DNA of 64,000 nt, taken from the NCBI RefSeq assembly GCF_004054195.1, contig NZ_SBIW01000001.1, positions 186,001 to 250,000 on the forward strand. Direction: 5' to 3'. Origin of the DNA: Mucilaginibacter gilvus. GTDB lineage: Bacteria > Bacteroidota > Bacteroidia > Sphingobacteriales > Sphingobacteriaceae. The notes beneath the pieces are model-generated. The model ran no database searches, had not been told where the DNA came from, and worked only from the letters and a program-made list of their open reading frames with translations. Below, piece after piece: positions 42,733 to 52,288 of the stretch. Position 1 is the stretch's first letter. Each line of letters opens with the position of its first letter. A program made the translations under genes and the position numbers.

Positions 42733-45135
42733 ATGTTCCCGATCTTAAAAAAAGAAATAACAACTTACCTCAGCTCCTTGGTGGCTTACGTTACCATTGG
42801 CGTATTCTTATTGGTTTTAGGCCTATTTTTATGGGTGTTCCCCGATACCAGCATACTGGCTTACGGTTACGCCGGGCTGGACAGCCTGTTTAGCACAGCG
42901 CCATACCTGTTTATGTTTTTGGTGCCGGCCATCACCATGCGCTCACTGGCCGAAGAACGCCGCGAGGGTACGTTCGAGTTATTACTAACCCGCCCTTTAA
43001 CCGATTTGCAAATAGTATTGGGCAAGTACTTTGCCGGGGTGGTTGTGGTACTTTTCGCGCTGGTGCCTACACTGGTTTATTATTACAGCGTTTATACCCT
43101 TGGCGCGCCGCAGGGCAATATAGATAGCGGCGCGGTTATTGGTTCTTACATAGGGTTATTCCTGTTGGGTTCGGCATTTACGGCTATTGGTTTGTTTGCC
43201 TCCTCGGTAAGTAAAAACCAGGTAATCGCTTTTACCATCGCGGTTTTCCTCTGCTTCTTTTTCTATAGCGGGTTCGATTCTCTTGGAGGTTTGTTCTCCC
43301 TTCAAACCCTCGGCATCCAAAGTTTGGGTATTACCGAGCATTATAACTCGGTAAGTCGAGGTGTATTGGATACCCGCGACTTGGTGTATTTTCTATTGCT
43401 GGATGCCCTGTTTATTTTGCTTACCCTTTTTGTGCTCCACCGCCAGCAGCAAAAAAAGTTCATCAACACAGTATTTCTGAGCACGCTGGGCATCTTATTT
43501 GCGTTAACGCTGTTTACCCAACGTTTTTTTACCCGGTTCGATTTCACCAAAGAGAAACGCTTTACCATATCTACCGTTAGCCGTAAGGTGCTGGATAGCC
43601 TCCCCGCCCCGGTAAACATTACCGTTTATTTGCAGGGAGATGGTTTCCCCGGCGGGATAAAACGCTTGCAAACCGCCACCAAAGATATGCTGAGCGACCT
43701 GCAGGCTTACAGCCACAGCAAGCTAACCTTTGTATTTATCGACCCTATAAAAGGCCTCTCGCAGGATCAGCAGAAACAGGCCTTTGAAAACCTGTCGGCC
43801 CAAGGCATAGAGGCGCAAAACCTCAGCGTAAAAACCGACGATGGCGTGCAATCTAAAGTGATGTTCCCGTTCGCGTTGGTTACTTACGGCGATAAAGCCA
43901 TCCCGGTAAAACTGCTCGAAAATCAGAGTAACCTCAACACCTCGCCCGAAGAAAAGCTGAACAGCTCCATCCAAAACCTGGAGTATGCCTTTACATCGGC
44001 CATCAAAAAAATAACAACGGGTGGTAAGCAGCGCATCGGCTTTACCGAAGGGCACAAAGAGTTAACCGACCTGCAGCTGAACGATGCCATGCGTAACCTG
44101 TCTGACGGTTACTTGGTTGGCCGGATAAACCTCGCTACTATCCCTTTCGACAGCTTGCGTAAAGTTGGTTTACTGGTTATCGCCAAGCCCGACAAAGCCT
44201 TTACCGAACTGGAAAAATTCAAGATAGACCAATACCTGATGCGTGGTGGCCGTGTGCTTTGGGCCATAGACCAGGTGAGTGCCGAACTGGATAGCTTAAA
44301 AGGCAAAGGCAACCAAGCGCTGGCCTTTAATAAAGAATTGAATCTGGACGATCAGCTTTTTCGTTACGGTGTCCGCATTAACTATAACCTCATTGCAGAT
44401 ATCAACAGTTCGCAAATACCGGTTACCACCGGCGATGTTGGCGGGCAGCCGCAGATCCAGCTACTCAACTGGCTGTTTTACCCGGTGTACATCCCGCAAT
44501 CTACCCACCCCATTGTAAAAAATCTGGATGGCATTACCAGCCAGTTTGCCAGCACAATTGATGTGCTGGATATTAAAAACGTAGAGAAAACGGTGCTGCT
44601 GAACACCTCGCCCTATAACAAAGAGATAAAAACGCCGCACCTGTTATCGCTGATGGCGCTGCGCGACGAGCCTAACCCAAAGGATTTTCAAAGTCCGCAG
44701 AAGATAACCGGGGTATTGCTGGAAGGTAAATTCATATCCGATTTCCGCAACAGGCCGGTGCCCGATAGTTTGGGCGAAAAGATTGAAGTATTAGGCGAAA
44801 GCAAGCCCACCAAGATGATCGTACTGAGTGATGGCGATATCCTGCGCAACCAGGTTGGTGCAGATGGCTCGCCCTACCCGCTGGGGTACGACCGCTACAC
44901 CAAGCAAAGCTATGGCAACCTAACGCTATTGATGAACATTGCCGATTACATGGCCGACGACTCGGGGCTGATCTCCCTCCGCAACAAAGAGATACAAATA
45001 CGCCTGCTTGACAGGGCCCGCATCCGCAGTGAAAAACTGCAATGGCAATTAATAAATAACATAGTACCTATTGGCCTGGTGTTGATATTCGCAGTTTTAC
45101 AGTTTTACATCCGCAAACGTAAATACGCCCGGTAA
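42733..45135 (+). CDS. gldFG: GldF-GldG fusion (ABC-2 permease + substrate-binding-like)
   Basis: 800 residues. Residues 1 to about 240 are a six-helix ABC-2 permease like GldF (FLVPAITMRSLAEERREGTF, LLTRPLTDLQIVLGKYFAG). After a short linker (about 240-245) the rest matches GldG: one transmembrane helix (about 250-265), RFTISTVSRKVLDSLPAPVN, a large periplasmic ABC-type uncharacterised domain, and a C-terminal transmembrane helix ending RKRKYAR. GldF and GldG are separate genes in F. johnsoniae. Together with the GldA encoded upstream this gives a complete GldAFG transporter. The frame is continuous through the junction. Confidence 0.87.
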   Translation: MFPILKKEITTYLSSLVAYVTIGVFLLVLGLFLWVFPDTSILAYGYAGLDSLFSTAPYLFMFLVPAITMRSLAEERREGTFELLLTRPLTDLQIVLGKYFAGVVVVLFALVPTLVYYYSVYTLGAPQGNIDSGAVIGSYIGLFLLGSAFTAIGLFASSVSKNQVIAFTIAVFLCFFFYSGFDSLGGLFSLQTLGIQSLGITEHYNSVSRGVLDTRDLVYFLLLDALFILLTLFVLHRQQQKKFINTVFLSTLGILFALTLFTQRFFTRFDFTKEKRFTISTVSRKVLDSLPAPVNITVYLQGDGFPGGIKRLQTATKDMLSDLQAYSHSKLTFVFIDPIKGLSQDQQKQAFENLSAQGIEAQNLSVKTDDGVQSKVMFPFALVTYGDKAIPVKLLENQSNLNTSPEEKLNSSIQNLEYAFTSAIKKITTGGKQRIGFTEGHKELTDLQLNDAMRNLSDGYLVGRINLATIPFDSLRKVGLLVIAKPDKAFTELEKFKIDQYLMRGGRVLWAIDQVSAELDSLKGKGNQALAFNKELNLDDQLFRYGVRINYNLIADINSSQIPVTTGDVGGQPQIQLLNWLFYPVYIPQSTHPIVKNLDGITSQFASTIDVLDIKNVEKTVLLNTSPYNKEIKTPHLLSLMALRDEPNPKDFQSPQKITGVLLEGKFISDFRNRPVPDSLGEKIEVLGESKPTKMIVLSDGDILRNQVGADGSPYPLGYDRYTKQSYGNLTLLMNIADYMADDSGLISLRNKEIQIRLLDRARIRSEKLQWQLINNIVPIGLVLIFAVLQFYIRKRKYAR

Positions 45136-45156
45136 TATTTATTGATGGTAAGCAAA

Positions 45157-45900
45157 TCAATCATAGTCATCTACTCCTAAAATGACAACATCAGTTTTTC
45201 GAATAACAAAGAAACAAGTAAACCAACCTATATAATACTCGCCCCATGGTTGTGTGGCAACTATTATTCTATCATTGCCGGTCAGTAGGCTACCAATGAA
45301 CTTGCTTATCATCACCTTGGAATAATTTTCCATTTTATCATAGCAAGATCCGAGCATGGCCATTAATAATAATCTGCGGCTAAAATCCTCCACATCAATC
45401 TCGTACAACCCGATTCCTCTAAACCGTTCTTTTGAATTATATTCTGAAGAAAATTCGGTAAAATAATCATCATCATTATATCGCCACTTTTTATCAATAT
45501 CATGATGAGTAAGCAAATCAAAGATAAAATCATGAACCGCAATGTTAGCGCCATTTGCCTTTGTATAAACAGCCAATCCTCCAACCGCGTTATGGTCATG
45601 GATAACTATGTCTAAAACCTCCTTATCTATATTTTCTATTACTTCCGATAAAACAAATGCAGGCTGCGTGCCAATTCTTTTAAATATAATGCCGCGATTA
45701 AATGATAAGCTTGAAAACGCCAAATAAAACGCTGTATTTTCTAATGTCGAACTGTCGAGTTCTATAAAATGCAAATCCTTTAATTCCAATTTTTTTAATT
45801 TTATTTGTGAACAATCGCAGTTTCTTTGATTGAAGCCTAACCTATTGTTAATATTACAGCTTTTTATCAACATTACCTGCACATCGTAAAGTATGCACAT
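45157..45900 (-). CDS. Hypothetical protein, AT-rich orphan
   Basis: 247 residues; Met10 (MLIKSCNINNRLG) is an alternative start. No signal peptide, clear membrane helix or recognised domain. A C-terminal part has aromatic and hydrophobic residues (WGEYYIGWFTCFFVIRKTDV). Base composition differs from its neighbours: sampled lines in the gene have 17 and 20 G+C of 60, against 30 of 60 in the end of gldFG. It sits alone between gldFG (convergent) and dnaN (divergent). This suggests acquisition from elsewhere. Function unknown. Confidence 0.65.
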   Translation of the reverse strand: MCILYDVQVMLIKSCNINNRLGFNQRNCDCSQIKLKKLELKDLHFIELDSSTLENTAFYLAFSSLSFNRGIIFKRIGTQPAFVLSEVIENIDKEVLDIVIHDHNAVGGLAVYTKANGANIAVHDFIFDLLTHHDIDKKWRYNDDDYFTEFSSEYNSKERFRGIGLYEIDVEDFSRRLLLMAMLGSCYDKMENYSKVMISKFIGSLLTGNDRIIVATQPWGEYYIGWFTCFFVIRKTDVVILGVDDYD

Positions 45901-45909
45901 TAAATTTTA

Positions 45910-45917
45910 TACTTTTG
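45910..45917 (+). promoter_or_regulatory. dnaN -7 promoter box
   Basis: TACTTTTG matches TAnnTTTG 24 bp before the dnaN ATG. The -33 box is not clear. Confidence 0.4.
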
Positions 45918-45941
45918 ATTTACTAAACGAACTAACCCATT

Positions 45942-47066
45942 ATGAGATTCATAGTTTCCACATCAACCTTACTCAAGCAACTGCAGTCTGTAAGTGGCGC
46001 GTTAAGCAATAGCACCGTTTTACCTATACTGGAAAACTTCTTGTTCGAGATAAAAGACGGAAACTTAACCATTTCTGCAACCGACCTGCAAACCAGCATG
46101 ACCACCTCTTTAGCCGTAGAAGCCAAAGAGAGCGGTCGTATAGCCATACCATCGCGCATATTACTGGATACACTGAAATCCTTACCGGAGCAGCCCGTAT
46201 CTTTCTCTGTAGACGATAAAACTTTTGCCATTGAAATAAGCGCCGGCGACGGTAAATACAAGCTAAGCGGCGAAAACGGCGAAGACTTCCCAAAGATCCC
46301 TACCGTTGAAAACGCATCATCGGTAAACCTGCCTGCATCTGTACTGGGCGAGGCGATCAATAAAACCATATTCGCGGTAAGTAATGATGAATTAAGGCCG
46401 GCCATGACGGGCGTTTATTGCCAGCTAAGCAGCCAGCACCTTACCTTTGTAGCTACTGATGCCCACAAGCTGGTACGTTACCGCCGTAAGGATGCCAAAG
46501 CGGATAGCACTACCGCGTTCATCCTGCCAAAGAAAGCGTTAACCCTGCTAAAATCGGCCCTGCCGGATAGTGATGTTAATGTATCGGTAGAGTATAATAG
46601 CACCAGCGCATTCTTCAAATTTGGTAACATTAACCTGGTGTGCCGCCTGATAGATGAGCGCTACCCGGATTACGAAGCCGTTATCCCGAAAGAAAATCCT
46701 AATAAAATGTCGATAGACCGCCTCTCATTATTAGGCACCCTAAGCCGTGTGGCTATCTACGCTAACAAAACCACCCACCAGGTAAGGTTAAAAATTAGCG
46801 GCAGCGAACTAAACATATCATCAGAAGATATTGATTTTGCAAACGAAGCGCACGAGCGTTTAAGCTGCCAGTACGAAGGCGACGACCTGGAGATTGGTTT
46901 TAACGCCCGTTTCCTGATTGAGATGCTGAAGAACCTGAGCTGTGAAGAAGTATCGTTAGAAATGTCGACCCCTAACCGTGCAGGTTTATTACTGCCACAA
47001 GGCGGCGACGAGAACGAAGACGTATTGATGCTGGTAATGCCGGTAATGCTTAACAGCTACGCATAA
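45942..47066 (+). CDS. dnaN: DNA polymerase III beta subunit (sliding clamp)
   Basis: 374 residues, the usual length, forming three clamp domains. MRFIVSTSTLLKQLQSVSGA and the C-terminal MLVMPVMLN (the cleft that binds clamp-binding motifs) are typical. It encircles DNA and tethers polymerase and repair proteins. It is not next to dnaA here, as is common in Bacteroidota. Followed by a strong terminator. Confidence 0.97.
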   Translation: MRFIVSTSTLLKQLQSVSGALSNSTVLPILENFLFEIKDGNLTISATDLQTSMTTSLAVEAKESGRIAIPSRILLDTLKSLPEQPVSFSVDDKTFAIEISAGDGKYKLSGENGEDFPKIPTVENASSVNLPASVLGEAINKTIFAVSNDELRPAMTGVYCQLSSQHLTFVATDAHKLVRYRRKDAKADSTTAFILPKKALTLLKSALPDSDVNVSVEYNSTSAFFKFGNINLVCRLIDERYPDYEAVIPKENPNKMSIDRLSLLGTLSRVAIYANKTTHQVRLKISGSELNISSEDIDFANEAHERLSCQYEGDDLEIGFNARFLIEMLKNLSCEEVSLEMSTPNRAGLLLPQGGDENEDVLMLVMPVMLNSYA

Positions 47067-47156
47067 TATTGATTAGAGGATGGCATAAAGATCAATTGGT
47101 GGTTGCTTAACGGCAAAAACCTGGTAACTACTCCAACCTCTAATCAACCCAAAACA

Positions 47157-47189
47157 AAAAGTCCGGCCATTAAAAGCCGGACTTTTTTG
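47157..47189 (+). terminator. Intrinsic terminator after dnaN
   Basis: AAAGTCCGGC pairs with GCCGGACTTT around CATTAAAA and ends in TTTTTT. Confidence 0.85.
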
Positions 47190-47245
47190 TTCCACAGATA
47201 ACAAAACCTGCGGTTATACAGTTATTATTGCATCTGCTAATTTAT

Positions 47246-47917
47246 ATGAATTTCAAGTTACCTGTTTTAATTGTAGTGTTGTTCGCTTTGGCCATATCCT
47301 CCTGCAAGGTAGGAGATGATGCCGTACCCGCGTCATCTAACTTAACTACTACCTTAAATGTAGTGAACGCTACAACCGATACGCTTAACTATTATCTTAA
47401 CGGGAGCCGGGTAAATACAACTTCTTCGCTCTATCCTTTTGGCTATACCGGTTACCTTGCTGTAAAATACGCCGACCAGAACTACCAGTTTAAGCGGCTG
47501 GGCAATTCTGCTGTGTTGTTTAATCTGCCCTTAGCGCTCGATACCAACAAGGTTTACTCGGTGTATATTGCCGGGGAAGCTGCCGATGATACATTTACTA
47601 CACGCGATACACTGGTTTCGGATACTTCCGGGCGAGCCAAAATAAGGTTTGTAAACGCGTCTCCCGGCTCGGGCGACCTGGATGTGAAGATAGATTCCCT
47701 GAACTTTAAACTGCGAGCGTATAAATCAACTTCGGTATTTTTGCCGATAGGTGTTGGTATAAAGCATATACAGGTATTTAGGGCGGGTACCACCAACGCC
47801 ATAGCCGATACCTCGCGAACGCTGACAGCAGGCAGGATGTATACACTGTTTGCAAAAGGCAAATTAGCGGGTACGGGCGGTTTAAAATTTGGCACCGGGC
47901 TGGTAGTTAATAAATAG
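47246..47917 (+). CDS. DUF4397-domain lipoprotein 1
   Basis: 223 residues from the preferred start MNFKLPVLIVVLF, which gives a normal leader with lipobox ISSC; the ATG at 47228 adds six residues. The segment LNVVNATTDTLNYYLNGSRV and the repeated RIRFVNASPGSGDLDVKID-like strand are characteristic of DUF4397, a beta-sandwich family of unknown role in surface lipoproteins. It is followed after 13 bp by a second DUF4397 gene, likely the same transcript. Confidence 0.82.
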   Translation: MNFKLPVLIVVLFALAISSCKVGDDAVPASSNLTTTLNVVNATTDTLNYYLNGSRVNTTSSLYPFGYTGYLAVKYADQNYQFKRLGNSAVLFNLPLALDTNKVYSVYIAGEAADDTFTTRDTLVSDTSGRAKIRFVNASPGSGDLDVKIDSLNFKLRAYKSTSVFLPIGVGIKHIQVFRAGTTNAIADTSRTLTAGRMYTLFAKGKLAGTGGLKFGTGLVVNK

Positions 47918-47930
47918 TTTTGATAAAATA

Positions 47931-48674
47931 ATGATCAGTAATAATAAAAGCGGCATACTAAAATACCTGTGTTTGTTTATAGTGGGGGTGCTTATAGTGC
48001 CTCAGTTCCTGTCGTGCGGTAAGGATAATAACAGCACTTCGCTGGGTACAGATAATGGTTACCTCAACATTGTAAACCTCAGCCCCAATATAAACCCGGT
48101 AAACTTATATGCCGAATTTATAAAGCAGGGCCCAACCACCTACAGGTACCCCAATGCTTCGGGGTATTTTTTAATGAACATTAACGATACCCCGTTGCAG
48201 ATACGCCCGGCGCTAAGCAATACCAGCAGCCAAAGCAACCTGCTTACGCTGGATAGATCGTTAAAGAAAAACGTAAGGTATACCTGGTTCCTTACCGGTT
48301 TACGGTCAGACAGTTCGCTAACCTACATCTTCACCGTAGATTCGGGCAGCGTACCAGCTGTAGGGCGCAGCAAAATAAGGCTGGTTAACGCCTCACCGGG
48401 CAGCGCGGGCTTAAATATTACCGCGAACGATTCGCTGGTTTTCTCAAACATAGGATACAAGGCTGTAAGCGCGTATAAAGAGGTTACCGCCGGCGGCTAC
48501 AACCTCAAGATAAGTGCCACCGCGGCACCATCAACCATATTAACTACACTAAAAAACGTAACCATGCTGGATGGTAAGCTTTACACCATTTATGCCTACG
48601 GTTTACCCAACCGTACAGATACCGCGGCATTTAGCGCCGGTGTTATTTTAAACACAATCCCCGATAAAAAGTAA
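47931..48674 (+). CDS. DUF4397-domain lipoprotein 2
   Basis: 247 residues. The N-terminal hydrophobic segment ends in a lipobox (PQFLSC). YLNIVNLSPNINPVNLYAEF and SKIRLVNASPGSAGLNITAN match DUF4397 and are paralogous to the preceding gene. Predicted surface or periplasmic lipoprotein of unknown function. The two genes form a small operon. Confidence 0.82.
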   Translation: MISNNKSGILKYLCLFIVGVLIVPQFLSCGKDNNSTSLGTDNGYLNIVNLSPNINPVNLYAEFIKQGPTTYRYPNASGYFLMNINDTPLQIRPALSNTSSQSNLLTLDRSLKKNVRYTWFLTGLRSDSSLTYIFTVDSGSVPAVGRSKIRLVNASPGSAGLNITANDSLVFSNIGYKAVSAYKEVTAGGYNLKISATAAPSTILTTLKNVTMLDGKLYTIYAYGLPNRTDTAAFSAGVILNTIPDKK

Positions 48675-48728
48675 TAATAAAGCGCTTTTTAGCTTTATCT
48701 TGCTATTTTTGACTAAAATTAAAATGCT

Positions 48729-49385
48729 TTGGAAATAATACACAGCCTGATAGACTTCATCCTGCACATTGATAAGCACCTTGCCGAAATAACCAGCCAA
48801 TATCAGGGCTGGACCTACCTCATCCTTTTTGTGATCATTTTTGCCGAAACCGGTTTTGTAGTTACCCCGTTTTTACCGGGCGACTCGCTGCTGTTTGCAG
48901 CCGGCGCTTTAATAGCGGGTGGTGCATCGGGCTTGGATATCCATCTACTGGCCATTATTTTAATTATTGCGGCTTTTGCCGGCAATACGGTAAATTACAT
49001 GCTGGGTAACTACCTGGGGCCAAAGGTTTTTAAAGAGAAGAACAAAATACTGAAGCTGAGCTACTACATACAAACCAAAGCCTTTTTTGATAAGCACGGC
49101 GGCAAAGCGGTAATATTTAGCAGGTTTATGCCTATTATACGCACCATAGCCCCATTTGTGGCCGGTGTTGGCCGGATGCCTATAGGGCGATACAGCCTGT
49201 ATAACATTATCGGCGGATTATCGTGGATAGTGCTTTTCCTTTACGGCGGTTACCTGTTTGGTGGTGTGCCTTTCTTTAAAAATAACTTTTCGTTGGTTGC
49301 TATCGGCATTGTGCTGTTATCTATCCTGCCACCTATTTTCGCTTTCATTAAAAGCAGGATGAACAAGGGCAAACAAGCCGCTTAG
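48729..49385 (+). CDS. DedA family membrane protein (VTT domain)
   Basis: 218 residues with several hydrophobic helices. The DedA/VTT signatures are FAETGFVVTPFLPGDSLLFAAG and FSRFMPIIRTIAPFVAGVGRM. DedA proteins help recycle undecaprenyl phosphate or phospholipids across the inner membrane. The start appears to be TTG (48729). The nearby ATG at 48724 is in another frame and hits a stop after four codons. A -7 box (TATTTTTG, 48704-48711) lies 17 bp upstream. Confidence 0.9.
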   Translation: MEIIHSLIDFILHIDKHLAEITSQYQGWTYLILFVIIFAETGFVVTPFLPGDSLLFAAGALIAGGASGLDIHLLAIILIIAAFAGNTVNYMLGNYLGPKVFKEKNKILKLSYYIQTKAFFDKHGGKAVIFSRFMPIIRTIAPFVAGVGRMPIGRYSLYNIIGGLSWIVLFLYGGYLFGGVPFFKNNFSLVAIGIVLLSILPPIFAFIKSRMNKGKQAA

Positions 49386-49489
49386 TATTATCTGTCCCTC
49401 TTGCTCATATTAACTTATTTGTCAAAAAAATATCCCGATTCTCCTTTTTTTTGACGTAATTCAAGCCAGAAATAAACCTAACTTATTAC

Positions 49490-50971
49490 ATGAAAAAAAT
49501 CTTACTTATTACAGTATTAACCCTTTTTACAACCATTGCAGTACTGGCGCAGAACGACGACCCGCCCATTATGGAGGATTTTGCCAACGGTATTAAGGGC
49601 AGTAACGCCTTTGCTTTTAACGAGCACCTGAATGTAATGCAGATAAGTACGGGCGATGAAAGCTTCGACCTGGTTGCAGTAAACGATAAACTACAGGTAG
49701 TATGGCGTACCTCGCTAGCCGGCTTTGGCATTAAAACCGATAAATTTAAAGGGAAGATAGTGGCGCTTGCCTCAACCACCCACTCTAACTTTAAAGGCAC
49801 CAACAATACTTTCGAGGCCTATGTTGTCGACCCGGATAACGGCAAGGTGCTGTCAGATAAGATCGTTTATAAATCTGATGATGACTACGTGGAATACCCG
49901 CAAATGTATACCGGCGACGGTGCCTTTTTTAAACTGGCAGTAAGGCAAACCGGCTACAGGCGCAAAATACATATCGGCATCCCCTTTTACGATTGGTTTT
50001 CGGACAGGTACGCCCGCGAATACAACGAAACGCGCAAACTACAGGTTGTTGAATACAATGACAAACTCGATTCGGTAAGCTCCTTTAAGCCGGTGCGCTC
50101 CAACGGGCTGTTTGTATCCCTATCGTGGAATAAGCATGCCGATATGTTCATCAGTTGGCTTAACGGTCCCAGCATCGAGGTTTATAAGTATGATGCGGGT
50201 AAAACAACGCCATCTAACCAGTTAACGGTACCTGTTTCTTTCGAGATTAAAGATTCTGCTATCCCAAGCCGGATATTGTTTACCTGCCCGTCTGATAACA
50301 GCAACGTGCTTTACTATGGGCTAATTTACAGAAACCAGGATAAGGATGCAGAATTAGGTATAGGCAAGCTCGATTTTGAAAGCAGCAAGAAAGCATACGT
50401 TACCCAGGTGATAGATAAAGCCAGCCTGAAGGCTTTAAAAAAAGGCTTTGTACCCATCAATAAAAAAGTAGATGATATAGATATGGGGTACGCCGGCGGC
50501 ATGAACATTAAATATATTACCGAGGCAGATGGGAAATTATTAGTGGCGCTATCATCAAATGCAACATACTCCAGCCAAGCTGGTTCCACTTTCTATATCG
50601 AATATTCTTTAATCGTTAACGCATATGATAAAGATCTGAATTTAAGATTTCAGCAGGTGTTCCCGGCAAGCAGTAACTATCCTAACCGCCAAGTAACTAC
50701 GGGTTTCCATGTTGCCAAAAACAAATTATATCTGGTGGCCAATTCAAAAAAAGGCATGCGCTCTAACGTAGGCATTTTTGGTATTTTAGACCTCGGCAGC
50801 GGACAATGGCTAAAAACAGAAGAGCTTTCTAAAAAGCACATCAGCAACGGCGATTACTCTGAAGGCCCGTCCGTATTATGGTTTGGTAATAGCTATATTG
50901 TACCGTACTTTTCACAAAAGATGTTTTCGGCAGTAAAATCGGATGTTACACTGCAACTGAACAATTATTAA
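49490..50971 (+). CDS. Secreted hypothetical protein, beta-rich
   Basis: 493 residues with a clear signal peptide (cut near VLAQ-N). The mature protein is rich in short beta strands with aromatic and charged ends (VAVNDKLQVVWRTSLAGFG, FEAYVVDPDNGKVLSDKIVY) and might be a beta-propeller. No named family was recognised. Monocistronic, followed by a terminator. Likely periplasmic. Confidence 0.7.
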   Translation: MKKILLITVLTLFTTIAVLAQNDDPPIMEDFANGIKGSNAFAFNEHLNVMQISTGDESFDLVAVNDKLQVVWRTSLAGFGIKTDKFKGKIVALASTTHSNFKGTNNTFEAYVVDPDNGKVLSDKIVYKSDDDYVEYPQMYTGDGAFFKLAVRQTGYRRKIHIGIPFYDWFSDRYAREYNETRKLQVVEYNDKLDSVSSFKPVRSNGLFVSLSWNKHADMFISWLNGPSIEVYKYDAGKTTPSNQLTVPVSFEIKDSAIPSRILFTCPSDNSNVLYYGLIYRNQDKDAELGIGKLDFESSKKAYVTQVIDKASLKALKKGFVPINKKVDDIDMGYAGGMNIKYITEADGKLLVALSSNATYSSQAGSTFYIEYSLIVNAYDKDLNLRFQQVFPASSNYPNRQVTTGFHVAKNKLYLVANSKKGMRSNVGIFGILDLGSGQWLKTEELSKKHISNGDYSEGPSVLWFGNSYIVPYFSQKMFSAVKSDVTLQLNNY

Positions 50972-50990
50972 AAGAACCAGCCGATATTAT

Positions 50991-51021
50991 AAAACAGCCT
51001 GCCAAAAAGCAGGCTGTTTTT
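50991..51021 (+). terminator. Intrinsic terminator after the secreted hypothetical
   Basis: AAAACAGCCTGC pairs with GCAGGCTGTTTT around CAAAAA, then more T residues. Confidence 0.85.
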
Positions 51022-51088
51022 GTTTTAGCTTTGCTTAAAACAATTACCGCCAAAACTGCTTTTGTGTTTAATATGAAAATACAATTAC

Positions 51089-52204
51089 ATGGCCATAAAA
51101 ATTAAAGACCAACCCTTTTACATCCAGGCAACCGCCGTGCTGTTCGGCCTTGTTTTGGTTGTTTATATTCTATCAGTACTAACTGATATACTGGTGCCGC
51201 TGGGCTTCGCGGCGTTTTTGGCCATATTGTTAAACCCGCTGGCCAATCGGCTGCAGCGGCACAAAGTGCCCAAGGTGTTATCGATCGTAATTGCTATGCT
51301 GATAGCCCTATTGGTGGTAACCGGGGTGTTTTATTTCTTATCATCCCAGGTTATCCAATTCGGCGATTCGCTGCCCATGCTGAAACAGAAATTTGGTGAA
51401 ATAAGCATGAATCTTAAACATTGGGTACAAGCTACTTTTGGCATAGCCGTTGCCAAGCAGGACCAAATGTTAAAAGAGGCGCTAAGCAACAGCCAGTCGA
51501 TGGTTGGCAAAACGCTGGGCGGCCTTTTAGGCACCCTGGGCATCATATTTTTGCTGCCGGTGTATATATTCTTCATGCTGCTCTACAAGCCGCTTATCCT
51601 TAATTTTTTGTACGAGGTGTTTGCCGAGGAAAATTCTAAAAAGGTAAGCGAGGTACTTAGCGAAACAAAGGGTGCCATACAAAGCTACATAGTTGGTTTA
51701 CTGATAGAGATGATCATTGTGGCGGCCATGAACTCCGCGGCGTTATTACTGCTTGGCGTTAAATACGGCATACTGATAGGCTGCATTGGCGCTATATTAA
51801 ACCTTATCCCATACCTGGGGGGTATTATAGCCATTGCGCTGCCGGTGTTGATGGCCACCGTAACTAAAGATGGTTATTCCACGCAATTGGGCGTTATCAT
51901 CGCCTACATCGTGATCCAGTTTATTGATAATAATATACTGGTGCCACGTATTGTGTCTTCTAAGGTGCAGATAAACGCGCTGATGTCTATAGTGGTGGTA
52001 CTGCTGGGAAATCAGCTGTGGGGCCTCTCAGGCATGTTTCTTTCCATCCCATTTGTGGCGGTGCTTAAAATAATTTTCGACAGGATAGAAGACCTGAAAC
52101 CATGGGGCAAGCTACTGGGCGATAACATCCCAACGCGCCACATGGGTGATATTCTCAGAAACCGGCGAAAGCGAAAAGCCGTAGTGCCGGAAGCGGAGCA
52201 ATAA
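51089..52204 (+). CDS. AI-2E family transporter (PerM/YdiK type)
   Basis: 371 residues. Hydrophobic segments at about 10-45, 60-85 and 145-165, then a cluster at about 200-320, match the eight-helix AI-2E/UPF0118 family. The conserved GAILNLIPYLGGIIAIALPV and FIDNNILVPRIVSSKVQINAL are present. Members export autoinducer-2 or act as Na+/H+ antiporters, so the substrate is unsettled. A -7 box (TAGCTTTG, 51026-51033) lies upstream. It converges with the M16 pair. Confidence 0.9.
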   Translation: MAIKIKDQPFYIQATAVLFGLVLVVYILSVLTDILVPLGFAAFLAILLNPLANRLQRHKVPKVLSIVIAMLIALLVVTGVFYFLSSQVIQFGDSLPMLKQKFGEISMNLKHWVQATFGIAVAKQDQMLKEALSNSQSMVGKTLGGLLGTLGIIFLLPVYIFFMLLYKPLILNFLYEVFAEENSKKVSEVLSETKGAIQSYIVGLLIEMIIVAAMNSAALLLLGVKYGILIGCIGAILNLIPYLGGIIAIALPVLMATVTKDGYSTQLGVIIAYIVIQFIDNNILVPRIVSSKVQINALMSIVVVLLGNQLWGLSGMFLSIPFVAVLKIIFDRIEDLKPWGKLLGDNIPTRHMGDILRNRRKRKAVVPEAEQ

Positions 52205-52206
52205 AA

Positions 52207-52288
52207 ATGGCCCATAGTCAATAGACCATGGACCATAATATTTCTTGTTTTCATTTTATCTATGGACTATTGACCATAGACTATCGAC
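52207..52288. repeat. 'CCATAGTC' word repeat in imperfect inverted array
   Basis: Two clusters of CCATAGTC/GACTATGG-type words (52207-52237 and 52261-52287) face each other between convergent genes and can form an imperfect hairpin. The same words flank the four-helix-bundle pseudogene at 62302-62326 and 62701-62728. Confidence 0.6.
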
